A stretch of 64,000 nt of DNA from Sulfurospirillum diekertiae (lineage in GTDB: Bacteria; Campylobacterota; Campylobacteria; Campylobacterales; Sulfurospirillaceae). Positions 24,027-33,420 of this stretch are shown here, in pieces. The position numbers and the translations under genes are program-made. Under the pieces are notes generated by a model that made no database searches, was not told the DNA's origin, and worked only from the letters and a program-made list of their open reading frames with translations. Each line of letters begins with the position of its first letter. The first letter of the stretch is position 1. Where the stretch lies: NCBI RefSeq assembly GCF_002309535.1, contig NZ_CP023275.1, positions 930,001 through 994,000 on the forward strand, in the 5' to 3' direction.

Positions 24027-24512
24027 TTATTTTGCTGCTTCAGCTCTTGCTTTAAATTCGCCAATTTCAGTAGAAAGTTCTTTGAAATCATCATCGTTAA
24101 GATTTGAAATAGCACTTTTCATGATTGGATTGCTTCGTGTTCCACTTTTAAATTCAAGCAATTTGGCATAAATTTGTTCTGCACTTTGTCCAAATAAAGG
24201 AAGACCAACGGCACCTTCGCCTGTAACGCCATGACAAGAAGCACATTTACGTTTGTAATTTTCACTCACTTTGAATGCAGCAGCGTTACCTGCTTTGTCT
24301 TTAAGCGCTTTGATTTTTTCTGCTTCTATGTCTCTATCACTTTTTTCGCTAATCGTTTGAGTCTTTTGTGGAGATACTGTATTTTGAGTCTTTGATACAT
24401 TCTCAATAATTTTAGCTGCCTGTCCGCCTTGGAATGCAGTACCTTGGCTTATTGTATAACCCATAGCTCCAAGAATCACGAGTGTGATTACTCCTACAAT
24501 AATATTTTTCAT
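24027..24512 (-). CDS. nosC2: NosC2, monoheme cytochrome c of the N2O respiratory chain
   Basis: The 161-residue protein has an N-terminal membrane helix or signal, a low-complexity Gln/Thr/Lys linker, and one heme site KCASCHGVTGEGAVGLPLFG (about 91-110), with NPIMKSAISNLNDDD supplying the probable axial Met. It is one of two small cytochromes conserved in epsilon-type nos clusters, thought to shuttle electrons between NosGH and NosZ. It overlaps nosC1 by four bases. Confidence 0.8.
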   Translation of the reverse strand: MKNIIVGVITLVILGAMGYTISQGTAFQGGQAAKIIENVSKTQNTVSPQKTQTISEKSDRDIEAEKIKALKDKAGNAAAFKVSENYKRKCASCHGVTGEGAVGLPLFGQSAEQIYAKLLEFKSGTRSNPIMKSAISNLNDDDFKELSTEIGEFKARAEAAK

Positions 24513-25096
24513 TTTTGTCTCTCTTTTAATTTTTTAACTTCTTGATTAAAAGTATAAATTTCATCCGCTAATGCTTTGATCTCTTTATCATCCATTTGCT
24601 CAACTAATTCTTTCATTAAAACGTTCTTTTTTTCTCCCGTTTTATACTGAGAAATCGTTTTGAAAATATAGGCACTATCCTTACTTAAAAGCGATGGTCC
24701 AATGATGCCATTGGCATAATGGTTATGACATGCAGAGCATTTAACAATAAAATTTTTACTCAATTTACTGACTAGCATGTTCACTTCAACATGTTCATAG
24801 GGACTTTTCACTTTCAATTCCGCACCAAGAGGAGTATAATTTTTTTCTTCTTCAGGCTGTGCATGCGCCTTTGGCTCTTGATGATAATCGTAATAAAAGT
24901 CTTTGCTCTCATTGCTATCATCTTTTTTAACTTGAACTTTTTCTTCTTTAAAATTATCGTTTTCAATAACTTCAATTTTACCTGTTTGATGTGATACATT
25001 TTTATCAACTGCTTGCGTATTTTTTTCTTCTTTCTTATCAGAGCAGGCATTGAAAGTTAATAAAATGAATAGACTGAGAATGAAATATTTTTTCAT
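24509..25096 (-). CDS. nosC1: NosC1, monoheme cytochrome c lipoprotein
   Basis: The 195-residue protein has a lipobox (TFNACSDKK) near residue 18, a highly charged linker rich in Lys, Glu and Asp, and one heme site KCSACHNHYANGIIGPSLL (about 119-137) with a Met in NVLMKEL as the probable sixth ligand. It is anchored to a membrane by lipid, unlike NosC2. It overlaps nosG by four bases. Role in electron transfer to NosZ follows from its conserved place in Wolinella-type clusters. Confidence 0.8.
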   Translation of the reverse strand: MKKYFILSLFILLTFNACSDKKEEKNTQAVDKNVSHQTGKIEVIENDNFKEEKVQVKKDDSNESKDFYYDYHQEPKAHAQPEEEKNYTPLGAELKVKSPYEHVEVNMLVSKLSKNFIVKCSACHNHYANGIIGPSLLSKDSAYIFKTISQYKTGEKKNVLMKELVEQMDDKEIKALADEIYTFNQEVKKLKERQK

Positions 25097-25827
25097 ACGT
25101 GCTCCTTTTGGTAATATGATTCATACGTTTCGCGTGGTTTAATAACAATGGATGGTGATGATGCAGGACAAAGTTCTTCACATACGCCACATCCAACACA
25201 ATTTTGGTTGATTTTCGGTTTTTTAATACCGTCTTCGGTAACAATCATCTCAATAGCGCTCAAAGGGTTAGGAAAGGGACACATGTCCGCACAAATGGTG
25301 CAGTTTTTTCCTTCATACGTGGAGAGTTTTTTTAAGACATCTTCTTCTAATTTTCGTGTATGTGGATGTTTGTAAATGCGTTCAATCTGGTGTTTATGAA
25401 CCGTTGTATTTGTCATTGCTAAACATGTTTCGGGAAATGCAAAGACTGCTATGCCCATTTTGACATCTTCTGGCTTTTCAGCATGGTGATCCAACGCTCC
25501 TGTTGGACAGGCCAAAACGCATGGAAGCGGACCACAAAGATAGCAACCTCGCTCTCTTGCTTCAATGTAAGGGGTTCCCATGCCATACCCTTTTGCTATA
25601 TCGGAAAGCTTGATAGCATGGTATGGGCACACTTGTAAACACTGTCCACATTTAATACAAAGCGATAAAAATCGATCTTCCTCAACAGCTCCTGGTGGGC
25701 GTAAATGTGTCTCTCGTGCTTTAAGATATGGCGCTCCAACCACACCAGCTCCTAGGACTAAACCTAAAATACCCAGCGTAGAATATTGGATAAATTCTCT
25801 TCTTTCTTGTTTTACATGTAAAGCCAT
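25093..25827 (-). CDS. nosG: NosG, NapG-like periplasmic polyferredoxin
   Basis: The 244-residue protein has a Tat-type signal (RREFIQYSTLGILGLVLGAG) and four 4Fe-4S motifs: CIKCGQCLQVCP, CYLCGPLPCVLACP, CTICADMCPFP and CVGCGVCEELCP. It is the periplasmic partner of NosH. A TTACATGTAA copy at 25812 falls in codons 3-5 right after the start (MALHVKQ), showing that the word is tolerated even next to a translation start. Confidence 0.85.
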   Translation of the reverse strand: MALHVKQERREFIQYSTLGILGLVLGAGVVGAPYLKARETHLRPPGAVEEDRFLSLCIKCGQCLQVCPYHAIKLSDIAKGYGMGTPYIEARERGCYLCGPLPCVLACPTGALDHHAEKPEDVKMGIAVFAFPETCLAMTNTTVHKHQIERIYKHPHTRKLEEDVLKKLSTYEGKNCTICADMCPFPNPLSAIEMIVTEDGIKKPKINQNCVGCGVCEELCPASSPSIVIKPRETYESYYQKEHV

Positions 25828-25838
25828 CTTGTCTCCAA

Positions 25839-27137
25839 TTAATGTGTAAACTTAGGTTGTTTGTCTTCCAATAAGAAAATTGGTTCTGAAAAGGGAGCCA
25901 ATTTCGACAAAAAGTTTAATAACGTCATAACGGGTGAACCGTAAAAGAATTTGACAGAGGGATTGTATGCCCATAGCTTATCAGCATACTGATAAACACG
26001 ATAAGGGTTATCCCCATAACCATCCATATTTGTATCAAAACCTTCATAATTGTCCCAATAGTTTTTTGTAAATTCATTTTTAAAATTATCGCTACTGCGT
26101 GAATCATTAACAACATCTTCAATGTTGCCTTTGACGACATTATTCTCAAAGATTCCATTTTCACACAAAGAATGAAAATGCAACGCTTCAGAGTTAAATA
26201 AAAATTGATTATTTCGAATCCAAAGGTGCGAATCTGGCTCAAAAGGAGAACGATCAATATACATGCCTTGTGCATTGTAAACAATCGTATTGTTTTCAAT
26301 GGTAAAATTAGAAGAATCCTTGAGTCCAATACCAATACCCGTAGCACCAAGCGCATTGGTAATGACGTTTCCTGTTGCAATCGTATCATTAGAATACATG
26401 AAAAAAATACCAACAGAATTGTATTGGAAGACATTATTATGGACAAAATTTTTGCCTGCATACATAAAATGGAGTGAATATCTTCCATGCTCCGCTAAAT
26501 TTTCCTCAATCGTATTTCCATGGGAATACCAAACGACCATATCACGGGATCGATAGAGATGGTTTTTCTGAATCATATTGTCATTGCTATACCATAATCT
26601 TATTCCATCGCCTCGAAGCCCAAGCTCATAATTTTTCGAAGTAATATAATTGTTCTTGATGAGTGAATTATTGACGATTTCCATATTGATACCCAAAAGG
26701 GAGTCTAAGATTTTGCACTGACTTACTTCATTTTGAACCAGTGCCCCCGTTGTTGTATTCCCTGTCATATTGATTGCAGCATCCAGTACATCAGAGCGTT
26801 CACCACTATTTTGAATGGTTAAATTTTTGAGAGTCACATAAGAACTTTTGACTGTTATAACACTCCCTACACCCATTCCATCGATAATAACGCCTTCTTC
26901 GGTTCCAATAATGCTAATAGGCTTGGTGATAACAATATTCCCTTCATAGATACCCGCTTTAAGCTTGATAATCGAGCCTTCTTTGGCATTATCAATGGCA
27001 TCTTGAATAGAGCTTCTATGTGTCTCTTTTATGGGCCCTGTATAGGCTACAACTTCTTCCCTCGTTTCGTATATAAAATCACTCTTCGCGTAGAGTAATG
27101 AGAATGTTAAAATACTGAGAAAAAGAAGTTGTTTCAT
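25839..27137 (-). CDS. nosD: NosD, periplasmic parallel beta-helix protein for NosZ maturation
   Basis: The 432-residue protein has a Sec signal and a right-handed parallel beta-helix made of repeated N-x-I/N-N turns (SLIKNNYIT, NMIQKNHLYRS, NTIEENLAEHG, FTIENNTIVYN), typical of NosD/CASH domain proteins. The C-terminal part resembles other NosD proteins (GNPYRVYQYADKLWAYNPSVKFFYGSP). NosD receives copper from NosL and delivers to NosZ through NosFY. It is 11 bases upstream of nosG and five bases after nosB. Confidence 0.85.
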   Translation of the reverse strand: MKQLLFLSILTFSLLYAKSDFIYETREEVVAYTGPIKETHRSSIQDAIDNAKEGSIIKLKAGIYEGNIVITKPISIIGTEEGVIIDGMGVGSVITVKSSYVTLKNLTIQNSGERSDVLDAAINMTGNTTTGALVQNEVSQCKILDSLLGINMEIVNNSLIKNNYITSKNYELGLRGDGIRLWYSNDNMIQKNHLYRSRDMVVWYSHGNTIEENLAEHGRYSLHFMYAGKNFVHNNVFQYNSVGIFFMYSNDTIATGNVITNALGATGIGIGLKDSSNFTIENNTIVYNAQGMYIDRSPFEPDSHLWIRNNQFLFNSEALHFHSLCENGIFENNVVKGNIEDVVNDSRSSDNFKNEFTKNYWDNYEGFDTNMDGYGDNPYRVYQYADKLWAYNPSVKFFYGSPVMTLLNFLSKLAPFSEPIFLLEDKQPKFTH

Positions 27138-27142
27138 AATAA

Positions 27143-27925
27143 TTATTTACCACTCTCTTTGTTTGCCTTGTTTCTTGACAAAAGGGCCAGTAACGAAAAT
27201 ATACCAATGAGGGCTAGACAATAGAACCCAATAGCTGGATAAGAATGCGTTGTAAATTGTGCAACTTTACCGTCACCAAAAACAGTAGGCATAAAAGGTT
27301 TAATTTTAAAGGCACCCCAATCATGAAGATTATGTCCAAACCAATAGAGCCAATAGGAATAATCTGCTATAAATAACAGTGGTAAAGAAGTTGGAATAAG
27401 CATAAGATAATTACACAGTTTATGATTATAGGCAATAAAATAAACCACAACGAGACTCAAAAATAATAATGCGTAGATACCAATTTCACGCTCAAGTATG
27501 CCACCCCTCCACATAGGGTCCATACCAATGTAGTGGTTGATCGTATTCATTTCATGCACTTCACCACTAAATCCATCAAAGTGAAAAAAGACAGGTATGC
27601 CTTCAGGAAATGCTTCTTTTGGATAGTTTGGGGCTTCAAGAGAACATGACCAAATAGGAAATGAAGCTACGCCGATTTCAGAAGAGCTCCCAATCATTTT
27701 TTCCAAATTATTATGAGCTTCTTTTGGAGTAGAAGTACTTTTATACCTACCTTGATTGTAGATTCCCCAAACCATCTTTTGGAAAGATGAAATGTCTTCT
27801 TTTTTACCGCTATCAATTTTGTTCAGTACCCCATGAAAACTGATCATGGGAAATGTAAATGATAGTGTCATAATCACCAATGCGATACCCGCAAATATTT
27901 TTGATTTTAGTAAACTTTGATTCAT
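27143..27925 (-). CDS. nosB: NosB, membrane protein of epsilon-type nos clusters
   Basis: The 260-residue protein has four or five transmembrane helices: one at the N-terminus (about 12-32), then three or four after residue 145, with a periplasmic domain between them. Its position immediately after nosZ matches nosB of Wolinella and other clade II clusters. Its biochemical role is not established; it is thought to be needed for NosZ activity. A hairpin and an FNR-like box separate it from nosZ. Confidence 0.75.
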   Translation of the reverse strand: MNQSLLKSKIFAGIALVIMTLSFTFPMISFHGVLNKIDSGKKEDISSFQKMVWGIYNQGRYKSTSTPKEAHNNLEKMIGSSSEIGVASFPIWSCSLEAPNYPKEAFPEGIPVFFHFDGFSGEVHEMNTINHYIGMDPMWRGGILEREIGIYALLFLSLVVVYFIAYNHKLCNYLMLIPTSLPLLFIADYSYWLYWFGHNLHDWGAFKIKPFMPTVFGDGKVAQFTTHSYPAIGFYCLALIGIFSLLALLSRNKANKESGK

Positions 27926-28008
27926 CTTTTCTCCTTAATATCCTTAGCTAAAAACTAAAGCTAAATCTTTAGATAAAAATAGTGTATCTTGAATTCATAT
28001 TTTTAACA

Positions 28009-28022
28009 TTGACACATGTCAA
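28009..28022. promoter_or_regulatory. FNR/NNR-like box upstream of nosB
   Basis: TTGACACATGTCAA is a five-plus-one base dyad (TTGAC-N4-GTCAA) 84 bases upstream of nosB. It fits the Crp/Fnr superfamily pattern (TTGAT-N4-ATCAA in FNR, TTGAC-type in NNR/DNR). It could let the accessory genes nosB onward be expressed from their own promoter in response to oxygen or nitrogen oxides. Match is by eye. Confidence 0.45.
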
Positions 28023-28049
28023 CCCACAAAGATGTAATCTTTATGGGTT
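28021..28049 (-). terminator. Strong hairpin just after nosZ
   Basis: Bases 28021-28032 pair with 28038-28049 around a five-base loop, giving a 12-pair stem in the nosZ transcript (one G-U). There is no T-run, so it may mark an mRNA end, a processing site or a stabiliser that gives more nosZ message than downstream message, rather than a full intrinsic terminator. Confidence 0.5.
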
Positions 28050-28062
28050 GTAGATATAAAAC

Positions 28063-30666
28063 CTAGAATAAATTAGCGTTACTGTCAATCCATTTTAGAT
28101 ATTCAATAATACTTTTGATTTCAGGATCTTTCATATTTTGGTTTGGCATCCTTAAGTTGAAGTAGTCAATCATCGCTTTGACATAAGGGTCTTCAAACTT
28201 ATCTTTTGGGCTCTTGATAAAATCAGCTACCCATTTTTCACCATTTTCATGGCGACCTAATACACCGGTAAGATCAGGACCTGAACTTACTTTTCCAATA
28301 ACGTGGCAACCAGAACAGCCACCTTCATTGAATGCAACTTCGCCTTTTGCAGCTTCAGGGGATTGTTTTGTTGCAACAGACTTAACCAGTAAGTCTTTCG
28401 CACGAATTCCAACGTCCGCTGTTTTTACCATGTATTGCCAGATCATGTTTTCAAATAAGACGGCTTTCTCAAAATCGCCCTCTTTGATAGCAGCATCTGA
28501 GAGTTTTTTCTGCTCAGGAATTTTGCCGTATTGATCAAGCGCATCAGTTACAAGGTTTTTGACAACATCATGTTTTTCATAATGGTTATCTTTGAGGAAT
28601 TTCACAACACTCTGAATAACATCATCTGTTGCTTTATTGACTGCAACTGTTTTGTCGTATTCAGCTTTGAGTTGTTCTTTACTCATGGTTGCCATTTTGA
28701 GTTTTTGTGCACTTTCATACTTTTTATTAGGGTCTTTAACCATTAAATAACCCATCATCTCTAGGTGAAGTGCAGAACAGAATTCTGTACAGTAATAAGG
28801 GAATACGCCTTCTAAATCAGCTTTAAACTTGACAGTGGCTACTTTACCTGGTTCTACTGATGCGTGAACATTATAGTTATCCACTGTAAAACCATGCGTT
28901 TCATCTTCTGCTCGTTCAAGGTTTGTCATATAGATTGTGACGTTATCTCCTTTATTGACCGTAATATGTTCTGGGTTGATATGAGAACGTACAAGTGTCG
29001 CATAGACCTTAACATCATTACCTTTGCGTTCTATCCTCTCTTGTCCAGCAAGTGTTTTTCCCTCACTGATTTGCTCTGTTCTAGAGTTTGTACCCATTTC
29101 GTAACGTACTTTTGGATTAAGCTTACTGATACGAATGGCTACGGCATCATGCGGTTCTCCCAATGGTATAGGCATATCAACAAGCATATCCATTTTGTTA
29201 CCATGAATATCAATCAATTGATGGTTTTGTGGATGTAATGGACCAACATTTGCAAAACGATCAATAGAAAGTTTATTCAATGCAATAATATATTCACCTT
29301 GTGGATCGCATGTGTTGCTTTCCATTCCGCAAAGGTGTCCAATATTGTAGTGAACATTCACTCTATCAATAACTTTCAATGTTTTGAAATTCCATTTTAC
29401 AACTTGACTATCAACATACAATGAGGTATAAATCTCCCCATCAACTGGTGAGTACTGGTTATGCAATGGTCCTAGGCCCAACTCTACTTGCCCATGCAAA
29501 GCTTTTTTCATATCAAGAATAGGAATACCATAAGGGTCTGTTCCAGCGTAATCTTTATTTTTGATCAACGCTTGAATTTTTGAGAAACTATACACAGACG
29601 CATGGGTATCAAGCTTTCCACATACGACAATATATTCACCTGTTGGATCCACATCGACACCATGTGGAGATTTTGGTTCAGGAATGAGAAAAAGAGCATC
29701 ATTCTTGACGGCAACATCCATAGGAACAACTCTATGTCCATTAATAACTTTAACATTTTTCGGATCTTTTGCAAGCTCTGCAAGTTTTTTCCAATTGTAT
29801 ACATGAAGATAGTCAGTGTCATTTCGGCTCATACCAGCTTCGTTTGGTGGCATGCCTACTTCAATTCCACCTGTATACATTTCTGAGTTAAATGAGTTTG
29901 TAAATCCCCAACCATGACTCACTTTTTTACCAGCATCACTTAAATCTTGCATGTAGGGAGGAAGCTCAATTGTAAAAGAGTCTTTTTCTTGAATTCTTCC
30001 TTTTTCATGATCAAATTTCCACATGGTTACACCACCACGATAGCTTTCTTTATAGTCTTCTATCGGATGGTAATTATTGTCATAAGGAGCTGCATATTGT
30101 GCCGCTTCTATAATATATTCTGAATTTTGAGTAAAGAAAGAACCACCATGTTCAGACTTAAATACGGGATTGACAACAATTTGTTTTGTTTCAAAATCGC
30201 TTAAATCAATGACGGCAATTCTTGGGTTTGCTTTATCATTAACAACAAGCCATTTACCATCTGCATTACCATCTGTTTCAGAAAGAGATGGATGGTGAGT
30301 ATCGCCCCAATTAATCTCCTTACCTCTAATGTTGCCTTCGCGTAAAACCTTTTTACTTTCTTCATCAAAACCATATCCCTGCCATGGTTCTGGTGTAAAT
30401 ACAGCAATGTATTTTAATAGTCTCATAGAAGGGACTCCATAGACTAGTAGTTGGCCTGATTGCCCACCAGAACTAAATACCATGTATTTATCATGTACGC
30501 CCGTTGGGTTATAGGTTTTTGCGGCACGAACAACGTCTGCTTCGCTTAAACCTCTTTCTTTCATTACTTTATCTAAAGTACCATCTCCTCCAGCAGCAAT
30601 AGATGCTGTTGATAATAGAGTACTTGTGAGAACAAGCGATGAAAGAAGTTTGAAACCTCTTTCCAT
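28063..30666 (-). CDS. nosZ: Clade II cytochrome c-type nitrous oxide reductase
   Basis: The 867-residue protein starts with a Sec signal (no twin arginine), as in clade II NosZ. The N-terminal seven-bladed propeller carries CuZ histidines (DTHHPSLSETDGN, SKSPHGVDVD-like PKSPHGVDVDP, GLGPLHNQYS, MPLGEPHD-like PIPLGEPHDAV). The cupredoxin domain has the CuA motif PYYCTEFCSALHLEMMGY (about 627-644). A C-terminal heme domain has GGCSGCHVIG (about 785-794) and a Met ligand in NLRMPNQNM. It reduces N2O to N2 in the periplasm. It is the first gene of the cluster and has its own upstream region of about 200 bases. Confidence 0.95.
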   Translation of the reverse strand: MERGFKLLSSLVLTSTLLSTASIAAGGDGTLDKVMKERGLSEADVVRAAKTYNPTGVHDKYMVFSSGGQSGQLLVYGVPSMRLLKYIAVFTPEPWQGYGFDEESKKVLREGNIRGKEINWGDTHHPSLSETDGNADGKWLVVNDKANPRIAVIDLSDFETKQIVVNPVFKSEHGGSFFTQNSEYIIEAAQYAAPYDNNYHPIEDYKESYRGGVTMWKFDHEKGRIQEKDSFTIELPPYMQDLSDAGKKVSHGWGFTNSFNSEMYTGGIEVGMPPNEAGMSRNDTDYLHVYNWKKLAELAKDPKNVKVINGHRVVPMDVAVKNDALFLIPEPKSPHGVDVDPTGEYIVVCGKLDTHASVYSFSKIQALIKNKDYAGTDPYGIPILDMKKALHGQVELGLGPLHNQYSPVDGEIYTSLYVDSQVVKWNFKTLKVIDRVNVHYNIGHLCGMESNTCDPQGEYIIALNKLSIDRFANVGPLHPQNHQLIDIHGNKMDMLVDMPIPLGEPHDAVAIRISKLNPKVRYEMGTNSRTEQISEGKTLAGQERIERKGNDVKVYATLVRSHINPEHITVNKGDNVTIYMTNLERAEDETHGFTVDNYNVHASVEPGKVATVKFKADLEGVFPYYCTEFCSALHLEMMGYLMVKDPNKKYESAQKLKMATMSKEQLKAEYDKTVAVNKATDDVIQSVVKFLKDNHYEKHDVVKNLVTDALDQYGKIPEQKKLSDAAIKEGDFEKAVLFENMIWQYMVKTADVGIRAKDLLVKSVATKQSPEAAKGEVAFNEGGCSGCHVIGKVSSGPDLTGVLGRHENGEKWVADFIKSPKDKFEDPYVKAMIDYFNLRMPNQNMKDPEIKSIIEYLKWIDSNANLF

Positions 30667-30747
30667 ATATCCTCCTTTAAAAACATAAGATTATGTTAAA
30701 TAACTGTACTAAAGAGCGATGCGTCCAGTATCTTCTTTATTCTTTTT

Positions 30748-30765
30748 ATTTAACATTAATTTAAC
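30748..30765. promoter_or_regulatory. Direct repeat ATTTAAC x2 upstream of nosZ
   Basis: ATTTAAC occurs at 30748-30754 and 30759-30765, an 11-base period typical of half-sites for winged-helix response regulators. It lies 82 bases upstream of the nosZ start, between nosZ and the kinase gene. The neighbouring response regulator (32625-33314) has the right output domain type, so it is a candidate binding site. Confidence 0.35.
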
Positions 30766-30862
30766 ACTTTAAGTTGACTATGGAATTCTATAATAGAGTC
30801 AGTTTCTTTTCAGTCGCTAGAATTTTTGGTATGAAAATTTTGGAATAAAAAGAGGTCTTTTT

Positions 30863-32509
30863 TTAAATATTGTCACACGAAGGGGGCAGTAATATAGTGA
30901 ATTGTGCACCATTATGAGTGTTTTTAGCGTTAATTATTCCATGAAATTGATTTTCTATGATTAGTTTTGACATGTAAAGACCAATTCCTGTAGAGAGTTT
31001 ATTTTTATTGCTATGGAAAGGTTTGAAAATATCATTAATCAAAGGTGTTTGAATTCCTCCTGCATTATCTGTTATTTTTAAAACTACAAATTTATCAGAA
31101 TCTTCCAAGGTGATATGGATAAAAGGATCTTTAATCTCAGAACTCTTAATAATATCAATCGTATTTTGGAGAATGGATAAAATAACTTGAGAGAGGCTAT
31201 TGGTATTGCCAAAAACATTCATTTCTGAATTAAATTGTTGAATTAGTTTGATTTGATAATGTTTGAGTGAAGATTCAAGAAGTACAAGCGTTTGTTTAAT
31301 TGAAATGACAGGATTAAAAATAGTGTTATCAACATGTTTATAGAAATTTTCAAAATTGGTGATGGTTTCTGACATGAATTGAATAATTTCTTCATTCTTC
31401 GCCGTTTCTTCCATAAGCTCAGGATTGGTAAGTTTTTTACGAATATACATACAATTAAAGCTCAGCTGTGCCAATGGCTGTCTCCATTGATGTGCGATAA
31501 TGGCAATCATCTCTCCCAGCGCTGCAAATTTTGCTTGTTGTATCATAATTTTATCTTTGAGAATTTCTTTGGAAATATCTTGCATGCTAATAATCAGTAT
31601 ATTTTTTTCTTCACGACTAATACCAAACGAAATACGGATAGGAAATATTTGACCCTTTTTATTGATAGCCTTGATCTCTCGTACTTCTTCCTTATTTTCA
31701 ATTTCAAGAATTTTTTTAAAATTTAAAATGCCTTCTTGCTCTACTGGCAAAGACTCTTTTGAGATAATTTTTTGAAAGAAAGGTTCTCCCATAATTTCAT
31801 GTTTTGTATAACCAAAGATTTTTTCTGCCATATGGTTAAAGGTTCGAATCATAAGCTTTGAATCAAGAGTCACAATAGCATTAGTGTTAGACTCAATAAT
31901 GGTATTGGCATAATCGTGCTGTTTTATTAGTTCTTTTGTCACTTCTGTGATTTTTTTTGTAGCAGGCCTAAAAATAAATAGAGCTTCAAAAAACAGTGTC
32001 ACAAGTGTAAAAATAAAAATAAAGAACTCAACATTTTTGAGCTTGATTGTATTCTTTTCTGTTGTTGCAACATAGATTGCTGTGGCTAAGTCCAAATTTT
32101 CTAAAAGTTTTTGAGAATTTTGTAAAATATACGTTAAGCTTCTACCATCACGATTTTCTTCAAAACGTTTCGCATGAAATAAATATCTCCTCACGTCTTT
32201 ATCTAAGAAAAATGGCTCTTCAAAGTAAATTTTTTTCAGTTCACTTGACATTGGGAAAGAGAGCAATAAATTATGTGCTTCTTCCATCAGTACAATATTA
32301 GTGCGTAAATTTTCTGTTTTATAATAAATAGCGTACAGTGCAATTTGTTGAGAAAGCATACCTTGTTTACTGCTGATGTTAATGATTTTTCCATCGTTGG
32401 ATTGACTGCTAATAAGGTGATTTAGATTGTAATAGGCTAAAATAGAAAGTAGGGCAATGAGCGAGAGTGCAATGATATATCGTTTCGTAATATTAATGGT
32501 TTCGACCAT
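30863..32509 (-). CDS. Membrane sensor histidine kinase with PilJ-type sensor and PAS domain
   Basis: The 548-residue kinase has two membrane helices (about 13-30 and 160-180) flanking a periplasmic helical domain that contains ISSKQGMLSQQIALYAIYY, the pattern of PilJ/NarX-type sensors (P-box-like). After the second helix come a PAS domain (about 200-315), the H-box IIAHQWRQPLAQLSFN, and the ATPase motifs N (QNTIDII), G1 (TDNAGGI) and G2 (STGIGLYM). PilJ-like domains often sense nitrate or nitrite. It is head-to-head with a response regulator and next to nosZ, so nitrogen oxide control of nos is a reasonable inference. Confidence 0.8.
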   Translation of the reverse strand: MVETINITKRYIIALSLIALLSILAYYNLNHLISSQSNDGKIINISSKQGMLSQQIALYAIYYKTENLRTNIVLMEEAHNLLLSFPMSSELKKIYFEEPFFLDKDVRRYLFHAKRFEENRDGRSLTYILQNSQKLLENLDLATAIYVATTEKNTIKLKNVEFFIFIFTLVTLFFEALFIFRPATKKITEVTKELIKQHDYANTIIESNTNAIVTLDSKLMIRTFNHMAEKIFGYTKHEIMGEPFFQKIISKESLPVEQEGILNFKKILEIENKEEVREIKAINKKGQIFPIRISFGISREEKNILIISMQDISKEILKDKIMIQQAKFAALGEMIAIIAHQWRQPLAQLSFNCMYIRKKLTNPELMEETAKNEEIIQFMSETITNFENFYKHVDNTIFNPVISIKQTLVLLESSLKHYQIKLIQQFNSEMNVFGNTNSLSQVILSILQNTIDIIKSSEIKDPFIHITLEDSDKFVVLKITDNAGGIQTPLINDIFKPFHSNKNKLSTGIGLYMSKLIIENQFHGIINAKNTHNGAQFTILLPPSCDNI

Positions 32510-32624
32510 AAAATCTTTCCTTTATCAGACCAATATAGCAGGGTATGTTTGGGAATTATAGCTTTCTTTTAGATAAAAAAGTGTTACAATTGCCAGAAGC
32601 AAGATTGAAAATAGAGGGGGATTT

Positions 32625-33314
32625 TTGTTAGATAAGTATGAATTTGTTTTAAAAAATAGTTCGTTATTACTTGCTGAGGATGAAAAAAACCTTAGAGATA
32701 GTTTCGCAAAAGTTTTGTTGTTATATGTGGATAAAGTTTATACAGCCTCCGATGGAGAAGAAGCTTTAGCTCTTTATAATGAACATCATCCAGACATTGT
32801 GATTACGGATGTTAAAATGCCTAAGTTTAATGGACTTGAACTGATAAAACAGATTCGAAAAGACAATCATGATATCCCTATTATTGTGACAAGTGCTTAT
32901 ACTGATAAAGATTTTTTGCTAGAATCTATCAAGCTTTCATTGGTAGATTATGTTGTCAAGCCTATCAAAGAGGGGGATTTAACAAGACTTTTGGAAAGCA
33001 GTGCCAGCCTCTTGCTCGAAAAATCCAAAACGGTTATTAAAATTAATGCGACGTGTTTTTATGACTATACCAATAAAACGTTTTTACAAGATAATATTCC
33101 TATTCCTTTAACACAAAAAGAAGTAGAATTTATTGAAATCTTATTGGCACATAAAGGCAATTTAGTGACACGGCAAATCCTCGAAGATAAGCTTTATATT
33201 TACGAAGAAGCCCCTCCTTCTGCGCTTAAAAACCTTGTTTTTAAATTACGCAAAAAAATAACCAATGATGTCATCAAAACAATCGGTAATCTAGGGTATG
33301 CGATTAAAGATTAA
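32625..33314 (+). CDS. Response regulator, OmpR-like winged-helix
   Basis: The 229-residue protein uses a TTG start with gaggggg four bases upstream; no nearer ATG fits the receiver domain. The receiver has acidic EDE at about 18-20, phospho-acceptor Asp in VITDVKMP (about 58-65), Thr/Ser in VTSAYTD and Lys in VVKPIKEG. The C-terminal domain (about 145-229) has the Trans_reg_C pattern LTQKEVEFIEILLAHKGNLV and ends NLGYAIKD. The partner is the divergent kinase 115 bases away. Confidence 0.85.
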   Translation: MLDKYEFVLKNSSLLLAEDEKNLRDSFAKVLLLYVDKVYTASDGEEALALYNEHHPDIVITDVKMPKFNGLELIKQIRKDNHDIPIIVTSAYTDKDFLLESIKLSLVDYVVKPIKEGDLTRLLESSASLLLEKSKTVIKINATCFYDYTNKTFLQDNIPIPLTQKEVEFIEILLAHKGNLVTRQILEDKLYIYEEAPPSALKNLVFKLRKKITNDVIKTIGNLGYAIKD

Positions 33315-33420
33315 AAGATTGTTTTTTCATTAAGCGACTAAAAAGAAACTCACACTGTTATAAAATGTCACTCTATTATTAGATATACATTAAAATATTA
33401 AGCAATGGAGGGATTTAAGA

